A stretch of DNA of 8,422 nucleotides from Mucilaginibacter sp. (GCA_028288315.1 JAQBNY010000303.1:1-8422); one strand, 5' to 3'. Shown: positions 1 through 6,566, counted from the first letter of the stretch. Program-made: numbers and translations. Notes: generated by a model from the letters alone, not told the origin.

Positions 1-363
1 TTTTTAATTATTGTATTAGGTACAGTAGCTTTACCATTAACTAATGGTTTTGTGGGCGAGTTTCTGTTACTGAAAGGCGTGTTCAATTATAACATCTGGA
101 TAGCGGCAGTTGCTGGTTTAACTATCATATTTGGCGCGGTGTATATGCTGCGTATGTACAAGAATGTGATGCAGGGCGAAACCAACGAATTAACAGCAGT
201 ATTTGCTGATATTGATGGATCAGAAAAATTAGTGCTAGGTATTATCTGCGTGTTAATTATCGCTATTGGTGTTTATCCGCAACCTATATTACATATATCA
301 GAGGCCGCGGTTACTAATTTAGTACAAACAGTGAGTGCCAAGTTTGCCGCAGGCAAATTCTAA
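1..363 (+). CDS. nuoM: NADH-quinone oxidoreductase subunit M, C-terminal fragment
   Basis: This is the last 120 codons of NuoM, one of the antiporter-like proton-pumping subunits in the membrane arm of respiratory complex I; the 5' part lies outside the window. The frame is open from base 1. The visible start reads ALPLTNGFVGEF, the conserved NuoM segment in a late transmembrane helix, where a glutamate (residue 20 of the fragment) stands at the position that is lysine in NuoL and NuoN. At least two hydrophobic helices follow, then a short polar tail ending in TAA. A GTG at 52 could be taken for a start, but the conserved NuoM sequence continues upstream of it, so it is an internal valine. 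nuoN follows after 18 bases in the same order as in standard nuo operons, so the two are almost certainly cotranscribed. Confidence 0.95.
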   Translation, partial: FLIIVLGTVALPLTNGFVGEFLLLKGVFNYNIWIAAVAGLTIIFGAVYMLRMYKNVMQGETNELTAVFADIDGSEKLVLGIICVLIIAIGVYPQPILHISEAAVTNLVQTVSAKFAAGKF

Positions 364-381
364 ACCTAAGAATTTATAAAC

Positions 382-1761
382 ATGACCACTTTAATAATCA
401 TATCTGTTTTACCTATAGTGCTTTTGTACATGGGTTTATATAAAGCACAAAAGGCTTTGTTACCGGTAACTATTGCCGGTTTACTGGTTGCTTTAGGTGC
501 AGCTGTTTTGCAATGGAACGATAATGCAGCGCCTATTTATCATGGCATGATGCTGTTCAACAATTTCTCCATCGCTTTTTCTGTCATCAGCATAATTTCA
601 ACCATATTAATATTATTGCTTTCTAAAGGATATTTTGAGAAGATAAGCAGCCACATTGCTGAATATTATGCCATCATCCTGTTTTCATTAGCTGGTATTA
701 TTGTAATGGTATCATACCATAACCTGGTAATGCTGTTCATTGGTATCGAAATAATGTCGGTAAGCCTGTATATATTGGCGGGCATCCGTAAAAATGATTT
801 TGCATCAAACGAGGCCGCTTTAAAATACTTTTTGATGGGTGCTTTCTCAACAGGGTTTTTATTGTTTGGCATCACGCTTATTTACGGTGCTTCAGGGTCA
901 TTTGATCTGGAAGGCATCCGCGATTATGTAGCTACACATCCGCATGATATCGACCCCATATTTTACACCGGTATATTGCTGATAATTGTTGGCCTTTGCT
1001 TTAAAGTTGGTGCTGCCCCCTTCCACTTCTGGACACCGGATGTTTATGAAGGTGCACCTTCGCTTATCACGGCCTACATGTCAACGGTGGTTAAAGTAGC
1101 GGGCTTCGCGGCGTTCCTGCGTTTATTCTCTGCAAGCTTTATTCTGATGGCAGATTTTTGGGCACCGGTATTAATGGTTATTACTATAATTACCCTATTT
1201 ATAGGCAATATAACAGCCCTATACCAGCAAAGCTTTAAGCGTATGCTGCCATTCTCCAGTATATCACATGCCGGCTACCTATTATTTGCAATAGTTGCTA
1301 TAGGCGCAGGTTCAGCAAATTCAGTATTTGTTTATGCTACTGCTTATTCAATTGCTTCAATTGTAGCTTTTGGCGCTTTAATATTGGTTAGGCAGCAAAC
1401 AGGTAGTGATAACTTTGAAGGCTTTAACGGCCTGGCAAAAAGAAACCCATTTCTGGCATTGGTACTTACTATTAGCATGCTGTCGTTAGCAGGTATTCCG
1501 CTAACTGCCGGGTTTATTGGTAAGTTTTACATGTTCACAAGTGCACTGGCAAATTATAAATTCTGGCTGGTAATTATAGCAGTGGTAAATGCTATCATCA
1601 GTATATTTTACTATTTCAGGGTTATTATTGCCATGTATTTCCGCAGTGCTGAGCGTGCCGAAGTTGAAGTTCCGCCTTACTACAAGTTTGTTTTGGGCTT
1701 ATCGGCATTAGCAACAATCCTTATCGGTATCTACCCTTCAATTATATCTGCCCTTATTTAA
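382..1761 (+). CDS. nuoN: NADH-quinone oxidoreductase subunit N
   Basis: This is a complete 459-residue NuoN, an integral inner-membrane subunit of complex I that couples quinone reduction to proton translocation. It is hydrophobic throughout, consistent with about 14 transmembrane helices, and of normal family length. Residues expected for the antiporter-like (Proton_antipo_M) fold are visible: Glu123 in IGIEIMS, Lys208 in CFKVGAAPFHFW, Lys238 in STVVKVAGF and Lys381 in AGFIGKF. These correspond to the charged residues along the proton channel in E. coli NuoN. The ATG at 382 is 18 bases after the nuoM stop. There is no strong Shine-Dalgarno sequence, which is normal in Bacteroidota. It appears to be the last gene of the nuo operon, because the next gene is unrelated and separated by 55 bases. 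No truncation or odd residue was seen. Confidence 0.97.
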   Translation: MTTLIIISVLPIVLLYMGLYKAQKALLPVTIAGLLVALGAAVLQWNDNAAPIYHGMMLFNNFSIAFSVISIISTILILLLSKGYFEKISSHIAEYYAIILFSLAGIIVMVSYHNLVMLFIGIEIMSVSLYILAGIRKNDFASNEAALKYFLMGAFSTGFLLFGITLIYGASGSFDLEGIRDYVATHPHDIDPIFYTGILLIIVGLCFKVGAAPFHFWTPDVYEGAPSLITAYMSTVVKVAGFAAFLRLFSASFILMADFWAPVLMVITIITLFIGNITALYQQSFKRMLPFSSISHAGYLLFAIVAIGAGSANSVFVYATAYSIASIVAFGALILVRQQTGSDNFEGFNGLAKRNPFLALVLTISMLSLAGIPLTAGFIGKFYMFTSALANYKFWLVIIAVVNAIISIFYYFRVIIAMYFRSAERAEVEVPPYYKFVLGLSALATILIGIYPSIISALI

Positions 1762-1786
1762 TACAGGGTTTAACTGCAAATTGATT

Positions 1787-1795
1787 TAATATTTG
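1787..1795 (+). promoter_or_regulatory. Possible Bacteroidota-type -7 promoter element upstream of the DedA gene
   Basis: The 55-base spacer between nuoN and the DedA gene contains TAATATTTG, which resembles the Bacteroidota primary sigma factor -7 consensus TAnnTTTG with one extra spacer base. No well-placed -33 TTTG/TTG was found; the nearest T-rich stretch, around 1769, is too close. The call rests mainly on position, since the gene content changes here. It is weak evidence only. Confidence 0.2.
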
Positions 1796-1816
1796 TAGTT
1801 TTACGGATATAGTTTA

Positions 1817-2470
1817 ATGGAAAACTTTTGGGAATACCTTCAAAATTTAACCGATGCGCAAGCTATTTTAAGCACTGGCGGGTTTTACTTGCTGCTTATT
1901 GTAGTATTTGCTGAAACAGGTTTATTTTTCGGGTTTTTTTTACCGGGCGATTATTTATTATTCCTTGCCGGTATATTAAGCAGCGCCGGAGTTATTGATG
2001 TGCCTATTCATGTATTAGTGCTCTCACTGATTGCGGCGGGTGTTTTAGGCAATTATACCGGCTACTGGTTTGGTTACCGAACGGGGCCAATGCTATTCAC
2101 CAAAAACGATTCTTTTTTCTTTAAGAAGCGATACATAGCTGTAGCAGAAGAGTTTTATGCTAAATATGGAGGGATGGCTTTGATTTTAGGCAGATTTTTC
2201 CCTATTGTTAGGACATTTGCCCCTATATTTGCAGGAGTAGTAAAAGTTAACCTTAAAAAGTTTACCATTTATAACATAATAGGTAGTGTTGCCTGGGTAA
2301 CTACATTAACCTTAGCTGGTTATTTTTTAGGCCAGCAATTCCCGCAATTAAAAAACAACCTGCAGTACATAGTGTTTGGGTTAATATTTGTAACATCAAT
2401 ACCATTTATTGTGGCTTATATAAAAGGGAAGATTAATAAGGCGAGTAACGATAAAATAGAAAATATATAA
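1817..2470 (+). CDS. DedA family membrane protein (SNARE-associated/VTT domain)
   Basis: This 217-residue integral membrane protein belongs to the DedA family. Members support membrane homeostasis and envelope integrity, and some move undecaprenyl phosphate or other phospholipids between leaflets. Family signatures are clear: FAETGLFFGFFLPGD with Glu33 and Asp45, and GRFFPIVRTFAPIFAG (residues 125-140) with Arg126 and Arg132. These match the four charged residues reported as essential in E. coli YqjA and YghB. Hydrophobic segments lie around 21-58, 65-88, 119-140, 150-175 and 183-203, followed by a lysine-rich C-terminal tail. The pyrophosphatase gene starts 8 bases after its stop, so cotranscription is likely. 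The substrate cannot be told from sequence; a C55-phosphate flippase role is family knowledge, not something seen here. Confidence 0.93.
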   Translation: MENFWEYLQNLTDAQAILSTGGFYLLLIVVFAETGLFFGFFLPGDYLLFLAGILSSAGVIDVPIHVLVLSLIAAGVLGNYTGYWFGYRTGPMLFTKNDSFFFKKRYIAVAEEFYAKYGGMALILGRFFPIVRTFAPIFAGVVKVNLKKFTIYNIIGSVAWVTTLTLAGYFLGQQFPQLKNNLQYIVFGLIFVTSIPFIVAYIKGKINKASNDKIENI

Positions 2471-2478
2471 TAGAATAA

Positions 2479-3024
2479 ATGAGTACACAACACCCCTGGC
2501 ATCAGGTTTCTCCGGGCGATAATATCCCTGAGATTGTAAATGCGATTATTGAGATCCCGAAAGGATCAAAGGCTAAATATGAGATTGATAAAGAGTCGGG
2601 CCTGTTAAAGCTTGACCGTGTTTTATTTTCATCAGTAATGTACCCGGCCAACTATGGCTTTATACCCCAAACCTATTGTGATGATAAAGATCCTTTAGAT
2701 ATATTGGTGCTTTGCTCTATTGATGTTTTTCCGATGTCTATCATTGAGGCGAAAATTGTAGGCGTGATGCACATGGTTGATAATGGCGAGCAGGACGATA
2801 AAATTATAGCTGTTGCTAAGAACGACATGTCTGTAAACTATATTAATGATTTGAACGAATTACCGCCGCATGCAATGACAGAGATAGTGCGGTTTTTTAA
2901 AGACTATAAAAAGCTGGAAGGCAAGAATGTAACTATTGAGCATTTGCTCGGCTTACGTTACGCGCACAAGGTAATTAACGAAAGTTTAGAACTATATAAG
3001 TCTACTTTCCCTGATCACAAATAA
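2479..3024 (+). CDS. ppa: Inorganic pyrophosphatase, soluble family I
   Basis: This 181-residue cytoplasmic enzyme hydrolyses pyrophosphate to two phosphates with Mg2+, pulling biosynthetic reactions forward. The family I signature DDKDPLDILV is at residues 68-77, with metal ligands Asp69, Asp71 and Asp74. Other active-site positions expected from E. coli PPase are visible: Glu25 and Lys28 in IEIPKGS, Lys33, Arg47 in LDRVLF, Tyr55 and Tyr59 in YPANYGF, Asp101, Asp106 and Lys108 in DNGEQDDK, and Tyr143-Lys144 in FKDYKK. Length is normal for a bacterial family I enzyme. The ATG at 2479 gives an 8-base gap after the DedA gene, and the next gene begins 7 bases after its stop, so it sits in the middle of a compact transcription unit. 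No missing catalytic residue was seen. Confidence 0.97.
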   Translation: MSTQHPWHQVSPGDNIPEIVNAIIEIPKGSKAKYEIDKESGLLKLDRVLFSSVMYPANYGFIPQTYCDDKDPLDILVLCSIDVFPMSIIEAKIVGVMHMVDNGEQDDKIIAVAKNDMSVNYINDLNELPPHAMTEIVRFFKDYKKLEGKNVTIEHLLGLRYAHKVINESLELYKSTFPDHK

Positions 3025-3031
3025 ATAATAA

Positions 3032-4372
3032 ATGGACCCCGCGCATTACGAAATTAGTGTATTCTACATATTCCTAACCATATTTTTGGTTTTACTCAAC
3101 GGCTTTTTTGTAGCTGCAGAATTTGCCATGGTAAGGGTAAGAGGCTCACAAATTGAAATTAAGGCGAAATCTGGCAGCGGAGTAGCTAAAGTAGCACGGG
3201 GCATATTACATAATTTAGATGGTTACCTGGCTGCAACGCAGCTGGGTATTACCATTGCATCACTTGGTTTAGGTGTTGTAGGCGAAGAGGTAGTAACTAA
3301 TATTGTGTCCCGGGCTTTTTTAAGTGTGGGTATACAGCTTAGTCCGGGCTTTGTAACAGCAAGCCATATTTTAGCTTTCACATCCATTACCGTATTACAT
3401 ATTGTATTTGGTGAACTGGCCCCTAAATCATTAGCCATACAAAAATCGGTACGTACAACATTGGCGGTTTCTTTGCCATTGCGTTTTTTCTTTGTAGTGT
3501 TTCGTCCGTTTATTTGGTTATTAAACGGTTTCGCTAATTTTATACTGAGACTTTTAGGTATTAACACTTTAGAAGGCGGCGAAACGCACCATAGTTCTGA
3601 AGAATTGCAGTATTTATTAGAACAGGGTAAAGAAACCGGTGCATTAGATTCAAACGAACACGAGCTGATACAGAACGTGTTTGATTTTAATGAGCGTGTG
3701 GTGAAGAACATTATGGTACCTCGTACCAAAATATCAGGCATTGAGGTTGATACGCCAAAAGAGGAGTTGCTGGAGATATTGATAACCGAAGGTTATTCCC
3801 GTATGCCTGTGTATGATGAGGTGATAGATAAGATAATAGGCATTGTACATGCAAAAGATATTTTACCCTTGTTGGCTCGTAATGAAGAGATAATTCTGAA
3901 AAACATTATCCGTAAACCATATTTTATCCCCGAAACCAAAAAGATTAATGATCTGATGGCCGAGCTGCAGCAAAAGCGTATACAGATAGCTATTGTATCT
4001 GATGAGTTTGGCGGTACTGCAGGTATGGTAACGCTTGAGGATATTGTTGAAGAACTGGTAGGCGAGATACAGGATGAGTTTGATGAGGAAAAACCTATTG
4101 TTGAAAAGATAAGCGAACGTGAGTTTGTAGTGAATGCCTTGGCGCCTATTTATGATGTGAACGAGCATTTGCCGCATGACCTGCCCGAGGACGGCGACTT
4201 TGATACTGTATCAGGCTGGTTAGGTCATATCTTTGGTAAAATACCTGATGTAGGCGAGCAAAAGGAATCAAACGGATACAACATTACTGTACTAAAAAAA
4301 TCTGATCAGAATATTGAATCTGTAAAGCTGGAGTTGCTTATAAATGAAGAGGACGCAGTAGATTTACATTAG
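3032..4372 (+). CDS. CNNM/CBS/CorC-domain membrane protein (HlyC/CorC family)
   Basis: This 446-residue protein has the full three-part architecture of the HlyC/CorC (CNNM) family. An N-terminal CNNM/DUF21 membrane domain spans about 10-175, with QLGITIASLGLGVVGE (70-85) and FGELAPKSLAIQKS (126-139). A pair of CBS domains spans about 225-345, including MVPRTKISG (228-236), GYSRMPVYDE and SDEFGGTAGMVTLEDIVEE (323-341). A C-terminal CorC_HlyC domain covers about 355-437. Relatives are linked to Mg2+ or Co2+ efflux and resistance, with the CBS pair sensing nucleotides; some are called haemolysins without good evidence. In Bacteroidota the gliding protein GldE has the same architecture, but no gldD or other gliding gene is adjacent, so that name is not used. 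The start is 7 bases after the pyrophosphatase stop. The REP-like doublet begins 8 bases after its own stop. Confidence 0.93.
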   Translation: MDPAHYEISVFYIFLTIFLVLLNGFFVAAEFAMVRVRGSQIEIKAKSGSGVAKVARGILHNLDGYLAATQLGITIASLGLGVVGEEVVTNIVSRAFLSVGIQLSPGFVTASHILAFTSITVLHIVFGELAPKSLAIQKSVRTTLAVSLPLRFFFVVFRPFIWLLNGFANFILRLLGINTLEGGETHHSSEELQYLLEQGKETGALDSNEHELIQNVFDFNERVVKNIMVPRTKISGIEVDTPKEELLEILITEGYSRMPVYDEVIDKIIGIVHAKDILPLLARNEEIILKNIIRKPYFIPETKKINDLMAELQQKRIQIAIVSDEFGGTAGMVTLEDIVEELVGEIQDEFDEEKPIVEKISEREFVVNALAPIYDVNEHLPHDLPEDGDFDTVSGWLGHIFGKIPDVGEQKESNGYNITVLKKSDQNIESVKLELLINEEDAVDLH

Positions 4373-4380
4373 TAGTTATC

Positions 4381-4447
4381 AGGAGGCTCCGCCGGAGCCA
4401 AATAAGTTCTATTTTAATTTCTATAAACACGAAACTCCGAGGGAGTT
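4381..4447 (-). repeat. REP-like unit A (minus orientation)
   Basis: Read on the minus strand, the unit runs: stem AACTCC-CTC-GGAGTT, four bases, the core TGTTTATAGAAA, an 18-base AT-rich spacer, stem GGCTCC-GGC-GGAGCC, then TCCT. It begins 8 bases after the stop of the CNNM gene. Its order of parts is the same as in unit B. Confidence 0.8.
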
Positions 4448-4462
4448 AGTATATTCGTAAAA

Positions 4463-4526
4463 GCTCCGTAGGAGCAACCTGTTTATAGAAAAACAATTAT
4501 ATAGTATGGCTCCGTTGGAGCCTCCT
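4463..4526 (+). repeat. REP-like unit B (plus orientation)
   Basis: Read on the plus strand, the unit runs: stem GCTCC-GTA-GGAGC, four bases, the core TGTTTATAGAAA, a 16-base AT-rich spacer, stem GGCTCC-GTT-GGAGCC, then TCCT. It ends 9 bases before the rsmE start codon, so its last hairpin sits in the translation initiation region of that gene. It contains an in-frame ATG at 4506 that should not be taken as the rsmE start. Confidence 0.8.
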
Positions 4527-4535
4527 CTAATTAAA

Positions 4536-5243
4536 ATGCAGCTTTTTTATACACCCGATATCAACCCATCGTTACCCCAATACTTTTTAAGTGAAGAAGA
4601 AAGTAAGCATGCCGTGCGCGTGCTTAGGCTTGTAGTTGGCGATGAGGTTACCTTAATTGACGGCAAGGGCGGTTTATATAAAGCCGAAATAAAAGACGCT
4701 CACCCTAAACGTACCATATTGCAAATAAATTCAGTTACTGCTGAATTTAATAAACGCAACCATTACCTGCACATTGCCATAGCGCCTACTAAAAATTTAG
4801 ATAGAGTGGAGTGGTTCCTGGAAAAAGCTACCGAGATTGGTATTGATGAAATATCATTGATCATTTGCCAGCGGTCTGAACGTAAGGAGGCCAAGGCGGA
4901 AAGGTTGGATAAGATAATTACCTCTGCCATTAAGCAATCTATTAAAGCATATCACCCGGTATTAAATCCGGCTATTAACCTTAACCAATTTTTAAAGCAA
5001 CCCTTTAACGGACAAAAGTTTATAGCCCATTGTGCCGATGGCGAAAAAGTAAGCCTTGCACAATCAATTGAAAAGAACGGGCGTTACTTAATATTAATAG
5101 GCCCCGAAGGCGACTTTACCCCTGCCGAAGTTGATAGTGCTTTGCAAAACGGATATAAAGCCATAACTTTAGGTGAAAGCCGTTTGCGTACAGAGACGGC
5201 CGCTTTAGAAGCTTGTTTCGAGGCCAACTTTTTAAACCGTTAA
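4536..5243 (+). CDS. rsmE: 16S rRNA (uracil-1498-N3)-methyltransferase
   Basis: This 235-residue SPOUT-superfamily enzyme uses S-adenosylmethionine to methylate N3 of U1498 in 16S rRNA of the small ribosomal subunit. The N-terminal PUA-like part (about 1-70) contains SKHAVRVLRL (23-32). The catalytic trefoil-knot domain (about 75-235) contains KATEIGIDEI (97-106), QRSER (112-116), LILIGPEGDF (185-194) and LGESRLRTETAALEA (212-226), which form the cofactor-binding knot. Asp193 follows GPEG where many homologues have a second Gly; this is probably just a lineage variant. The start was set at 4536 because MQLFYTPDI is the typical RsmE N-terminus. The in-frame ATG at 4506 would add ten residues encoded by the flanking repeat hairpin. 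The stop codon is directly followed by the ATG of the next gene, suggesting translational coupling. Confidence 0.95.
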   Translation: MQLFYTPDINPSLPQYFLSEEESKHAVRVLRLVVGDEVTLIDGKGGLYKAEIKDAHPKRTILQINSVTAEFNKRNHYLHIAIAPTKNLDRVEWFLEKATEIGIDEISLIICQRSERKEAKAERLDKIITSAIKQSIKAYHPVLNPAINLNQFLKQPFNGQKFIAHCADGEKVSLAQSIEKNGRYLILIGPEGDFTPAEVDSALQNGYKAITLGESRLRTETAALEACFEANFLNR

Positions 5244-5906
5244 ATGAAAAGATCCGTTTTTATTGCCCCAGTTTTTGCTTTGTTATTATGTATAAGCAGT
5301 TTTACAGCGCCATCATACAAAATGGGCCGGCTAAAATATAACGGTGGCGGCGATTGGTATGGTGATCGTACAGCATTAACCAATCTTATTAAATTCTGTA
5401 ATATTAATTTAAAAACCAACTTTCAGCCAGAGGAAGAGGTGGTAGAGGCGGGTAGCGAGGAGTTATTTAACTATCCTTTTGTATTTATGACCGGGCATGG
5501 TAATATTATTTTTAGCGATCAGGAAGCAAGTAACCTTCGTAAATACCTTATAGGCGGTGGTTTTTTACATATCGACGATAACTACGGTTTTGATAAATTT
5601 ATTCGCCCGCAAATGAAAAAGGTTTTTCCCGAGCTGGACTTTGTGGAACTGCCGGTAAACTATGCCATCTATCACCAAAAATATAATTTTCCAACAGGGC
5701 TTCCTAAAATACATGAGCATGATGGCAAGCGCCCGCAAGGTTTCGGCCTGATATATAAAGGCAGGTTGGTATGTTTTTATACTTATGAGTGCGATTTGGG
5801 AAATGGCTGGGAAGATTATGGCACCTATGCCAGCGATAGCCAGGAAGCCCGCTTAAAAGCTTTAAAAATGGGCGCCAATATGATAGAGTATATATTCACT
5901 AAATAA
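5244..5906 (+). CDS. Exported DUF4159 domain protein
   Basis: This 220-residue protein is a stand-alone DUF4159 protein of unknown function. DUF4159 is thought to adopt a class I glutamine amidotransferase-like fold; in other phyla it forms the C-terminal part of large membrane proteins near MoxR and DUF58 genes. A basic start followed by a hydrophobic stretch (about 5-20) indicates Sec export. The cleavage site is unclear, and Cys16 in ALLLC does not fit a good lipobox. Conserved-looking blocks are KYNGGGDWYGD (31-41), FVFMTGHGNI (79-88), YLIGGGFLHIDDNYGFD (101-117), NYAIYH (139-144) and GKRPQGFGLIYKGR (161-174). These are rich in Gly, His and Asp, suggesting a binding or catalytic pocket. 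No obvious nucleophilic cysteine in a GATase elbow was identified. Its ATG follows the rsmE stop with no gap, so it is very likely cotranscribed with rsmE. Confidence 0.85.
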   Translation: MKRSVFIAPVFALLLCISSFTAPSYKMGRLKYNGGGDWYGDRTALTNLIKFCNINLKTNFQPEEEVVEAGSEELFNYPFVFMTGHGNIIFSDQEASNLRKYLIGGGFLHIDDNYGFDKFIRPQMKKVFPELDFVELPVNYAIYHQKYNFPTGLPKIHEHDGKRPQGFGLIYKGRLVCFYTYECDLGNGWEDYGTYASDSQEARLKALKMGANMIEYIFTK

Positions 5907-5952
5907 ATTCTGCTAATTGTTAAATTCGGTAAATTTTGGTTCAGACAATGGT

Positions 5953-6450
5953 ATGTATAAAATAAAGGTTAACAGTAAGCACGATTTTGAAGTTGACAGG
6001 CAAGCCGATGCGCTACGGGTTAACAATAATGTAATAGATGCCGATATAAAGCAACTGAATGATCTGTTATACCATGTTATAAACAAAAACGGCTCATACA
6101 ATGCCGAAGTAGTAAGCTTTAGCCGCGAGGAAAAAACTGCAGAAATAAAAGTCAATAATACTATATATACCCTTACCGCTAAAAATCAGTTTGATGTTTT
6201 GCTGGATAAGATGGGCCTAAGCAACCTGTTAGCTGCTAAAGTAAGTGAGATTAAAGCACCAATGCCAGGTATGGTATTAAAGGTTTTGGTTGAAGAGGGC
6301 GCCGAAATCAAAAAGGGAGATAATCTATTTGTGCTGGAGGCCATGAAAATGGAGAACATTATTAAATCGCCGGCTGATGTAGTTGTGAAAACTATTAAAA
6401 TTAAACCGGGAGACAAAGTAGAAAAAGGCCAAATACTCATACAGTTTTAA
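5953..6450 (+). CDS. Biotin carboxyl carrier protein (acyl-CoA carboxylase biotinyl subunit)
   Basis: This 165-residue protein carries a C-terminal biotinyl/lipoyl attachment domain (about 97-165), with KAPMPGMVLKV, the biotinylation motif EAMKMEN (129-135) and predicted biotinylated Lys132. It would shuttle CO2 between a biotin carboxylase and a carboxyltransferase in the cytoplasm. The domain has APMPG and lacks the 'thumb' insertion of E. coli AccB, so it resembles the carrier parts of propionyl-CoA carboxylase, pyruvate carboxylase or decarboxylase gamma subunits. The N-terminal ~80 residues are of a type seen in Bacteroidota proteins annotated as the acetyl-CoA carboxylase carrier subunit. 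The start is the ATG at 5953 (MYKIKV); a TTG at 5917 in the same frame is possible but less likely. It lies 46 bases after the DUF4159 gene. No carboxylase or transferase partner gene is in the window. Confidence 0.92.
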   Translation: MYKIKVNSKHDFEVDRQADALRVNNNVIDADIKQLNDLLYHVINKNGSYNAEVVSFSREEKTAEIKVNNTIYTLTAKNQFDVLLDKMGLSNLLAAKVSEIKAPMPGMVLKVLVEEGAEIKKGDNLFVLEAMKMENIIKSPADVVVKTIKIKPGDKVEKGQILIQF

Positions 6451-6566
6451 ATTGTACTAAGGCTTTTTTAAAAAAATAATAACAAAATCAACGCAATATT
6501 GTACCTTTTATTGCTTTTGTGCTTTTTTTTTGTGAAATTACTTTTTTATTCACTAAAATCTTAAGC
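6451..6566. other. AT-rich spacer upstream of the SusC-like gene
   Basis: This 116-base spacer holds a perfect AT palindrome TTTTTTAAAAAA (6464-6475) and a run of nine T (6523-6531). No GC stem precedes the T-runs, so a conventional terminator for the BCCP gene is not supported. Partial matches to the Bacteroidota -7 element TAnnTTTG occur at 6502-6509 (TACCTTTT) and 6512-6519 (TGCTTTTG), but neither has a convincing -33 TTG at proper spacing. The promoter of the SusC-like gene is probably here but cannot be placed. Confidence 0.4.

Larger units (their letters stand above)
4381..4526. repeat. Inverted doublet of REP-like palindromic units
   Basis: This 146-base non-coding element fills most of the 163-base spacer between the CNNM gene and rsmE. 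It consists of two related units in opposite orientation (4381-4447 and 4463-4526) around a 15-base AT-rich centre. Four short hairpins are seen: 4385-4399, 4433-4447, 4463-4475 and 4508-4522, all of the type CTCC-N3-GGAG. A perfect 12-base inverted match, TTTCTATAAACA at 4418-4429 and TGTTTATAGAAA at 4480-4491, lies inside. The outermost edges AGGAGGCTCC and GGAGCCTCCT are also inverted matches. The structure resembles REP/BIME elements mobilised by REP-associated tyrosine transposases (IS200/IS605-like), but no transposase gene is in the window. No U-tract follows any hairpin, so a classic intrinsic terminator is not supported. Confidence 0.85.

Noticed and set aside
52..363. A separate small gene starting at GTG 52
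   Set aside because: The reading frame is open to base 1, and the residues before the GTG (ALPLTNGF) are conserved NuoM sequence, so this is the C-terminus of nuoM.
666..875. Minus-strand open frame of 69 codons inside nuoN
   Set aside because: It is antisense to conserved NuoN coding sequence with no protein resemblance.
3223..3741. Long minus-strand open frame of 172 codons
   Set aside because: It lies wholly inside the CNNM/CorC gene, its translation has no recognisable domain, and the plus-strand frame has full family architecture. It is a shadow frame.
3863..4177. Minus-strand open frame of 104 codons
   Set aside because: It overlaps the CBS and CorC domains of the plus-strand gene and resembles no family.
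4385..4399. Hairpin after the CNNM gene as a rho-independent terminator
   Set aside because: The stem is followed by AAATAAG and not a T-run, and the same stem recurs in the repeat units, so it is better explained as part of the REP-like element.
4381..4526. CRISPR array
   Set aside because: There are only two related units, in opposite orientation and with internal palindromes, no regular spacers, and no cas genes.
5917..5952. TTG at 5917 as start of the biotin carrier protein
   Set aside because: The 12 extra residues are low in family character, while the ATG at 5953 gives the typical MYKIKV start.
5913..6440. Two minus-strand open frames opposite the biotin carrier gene (5913-6155, 6186-6440)
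   Set aside because: Both are antisense to a well-supported gene with an intact biotinylation motif.
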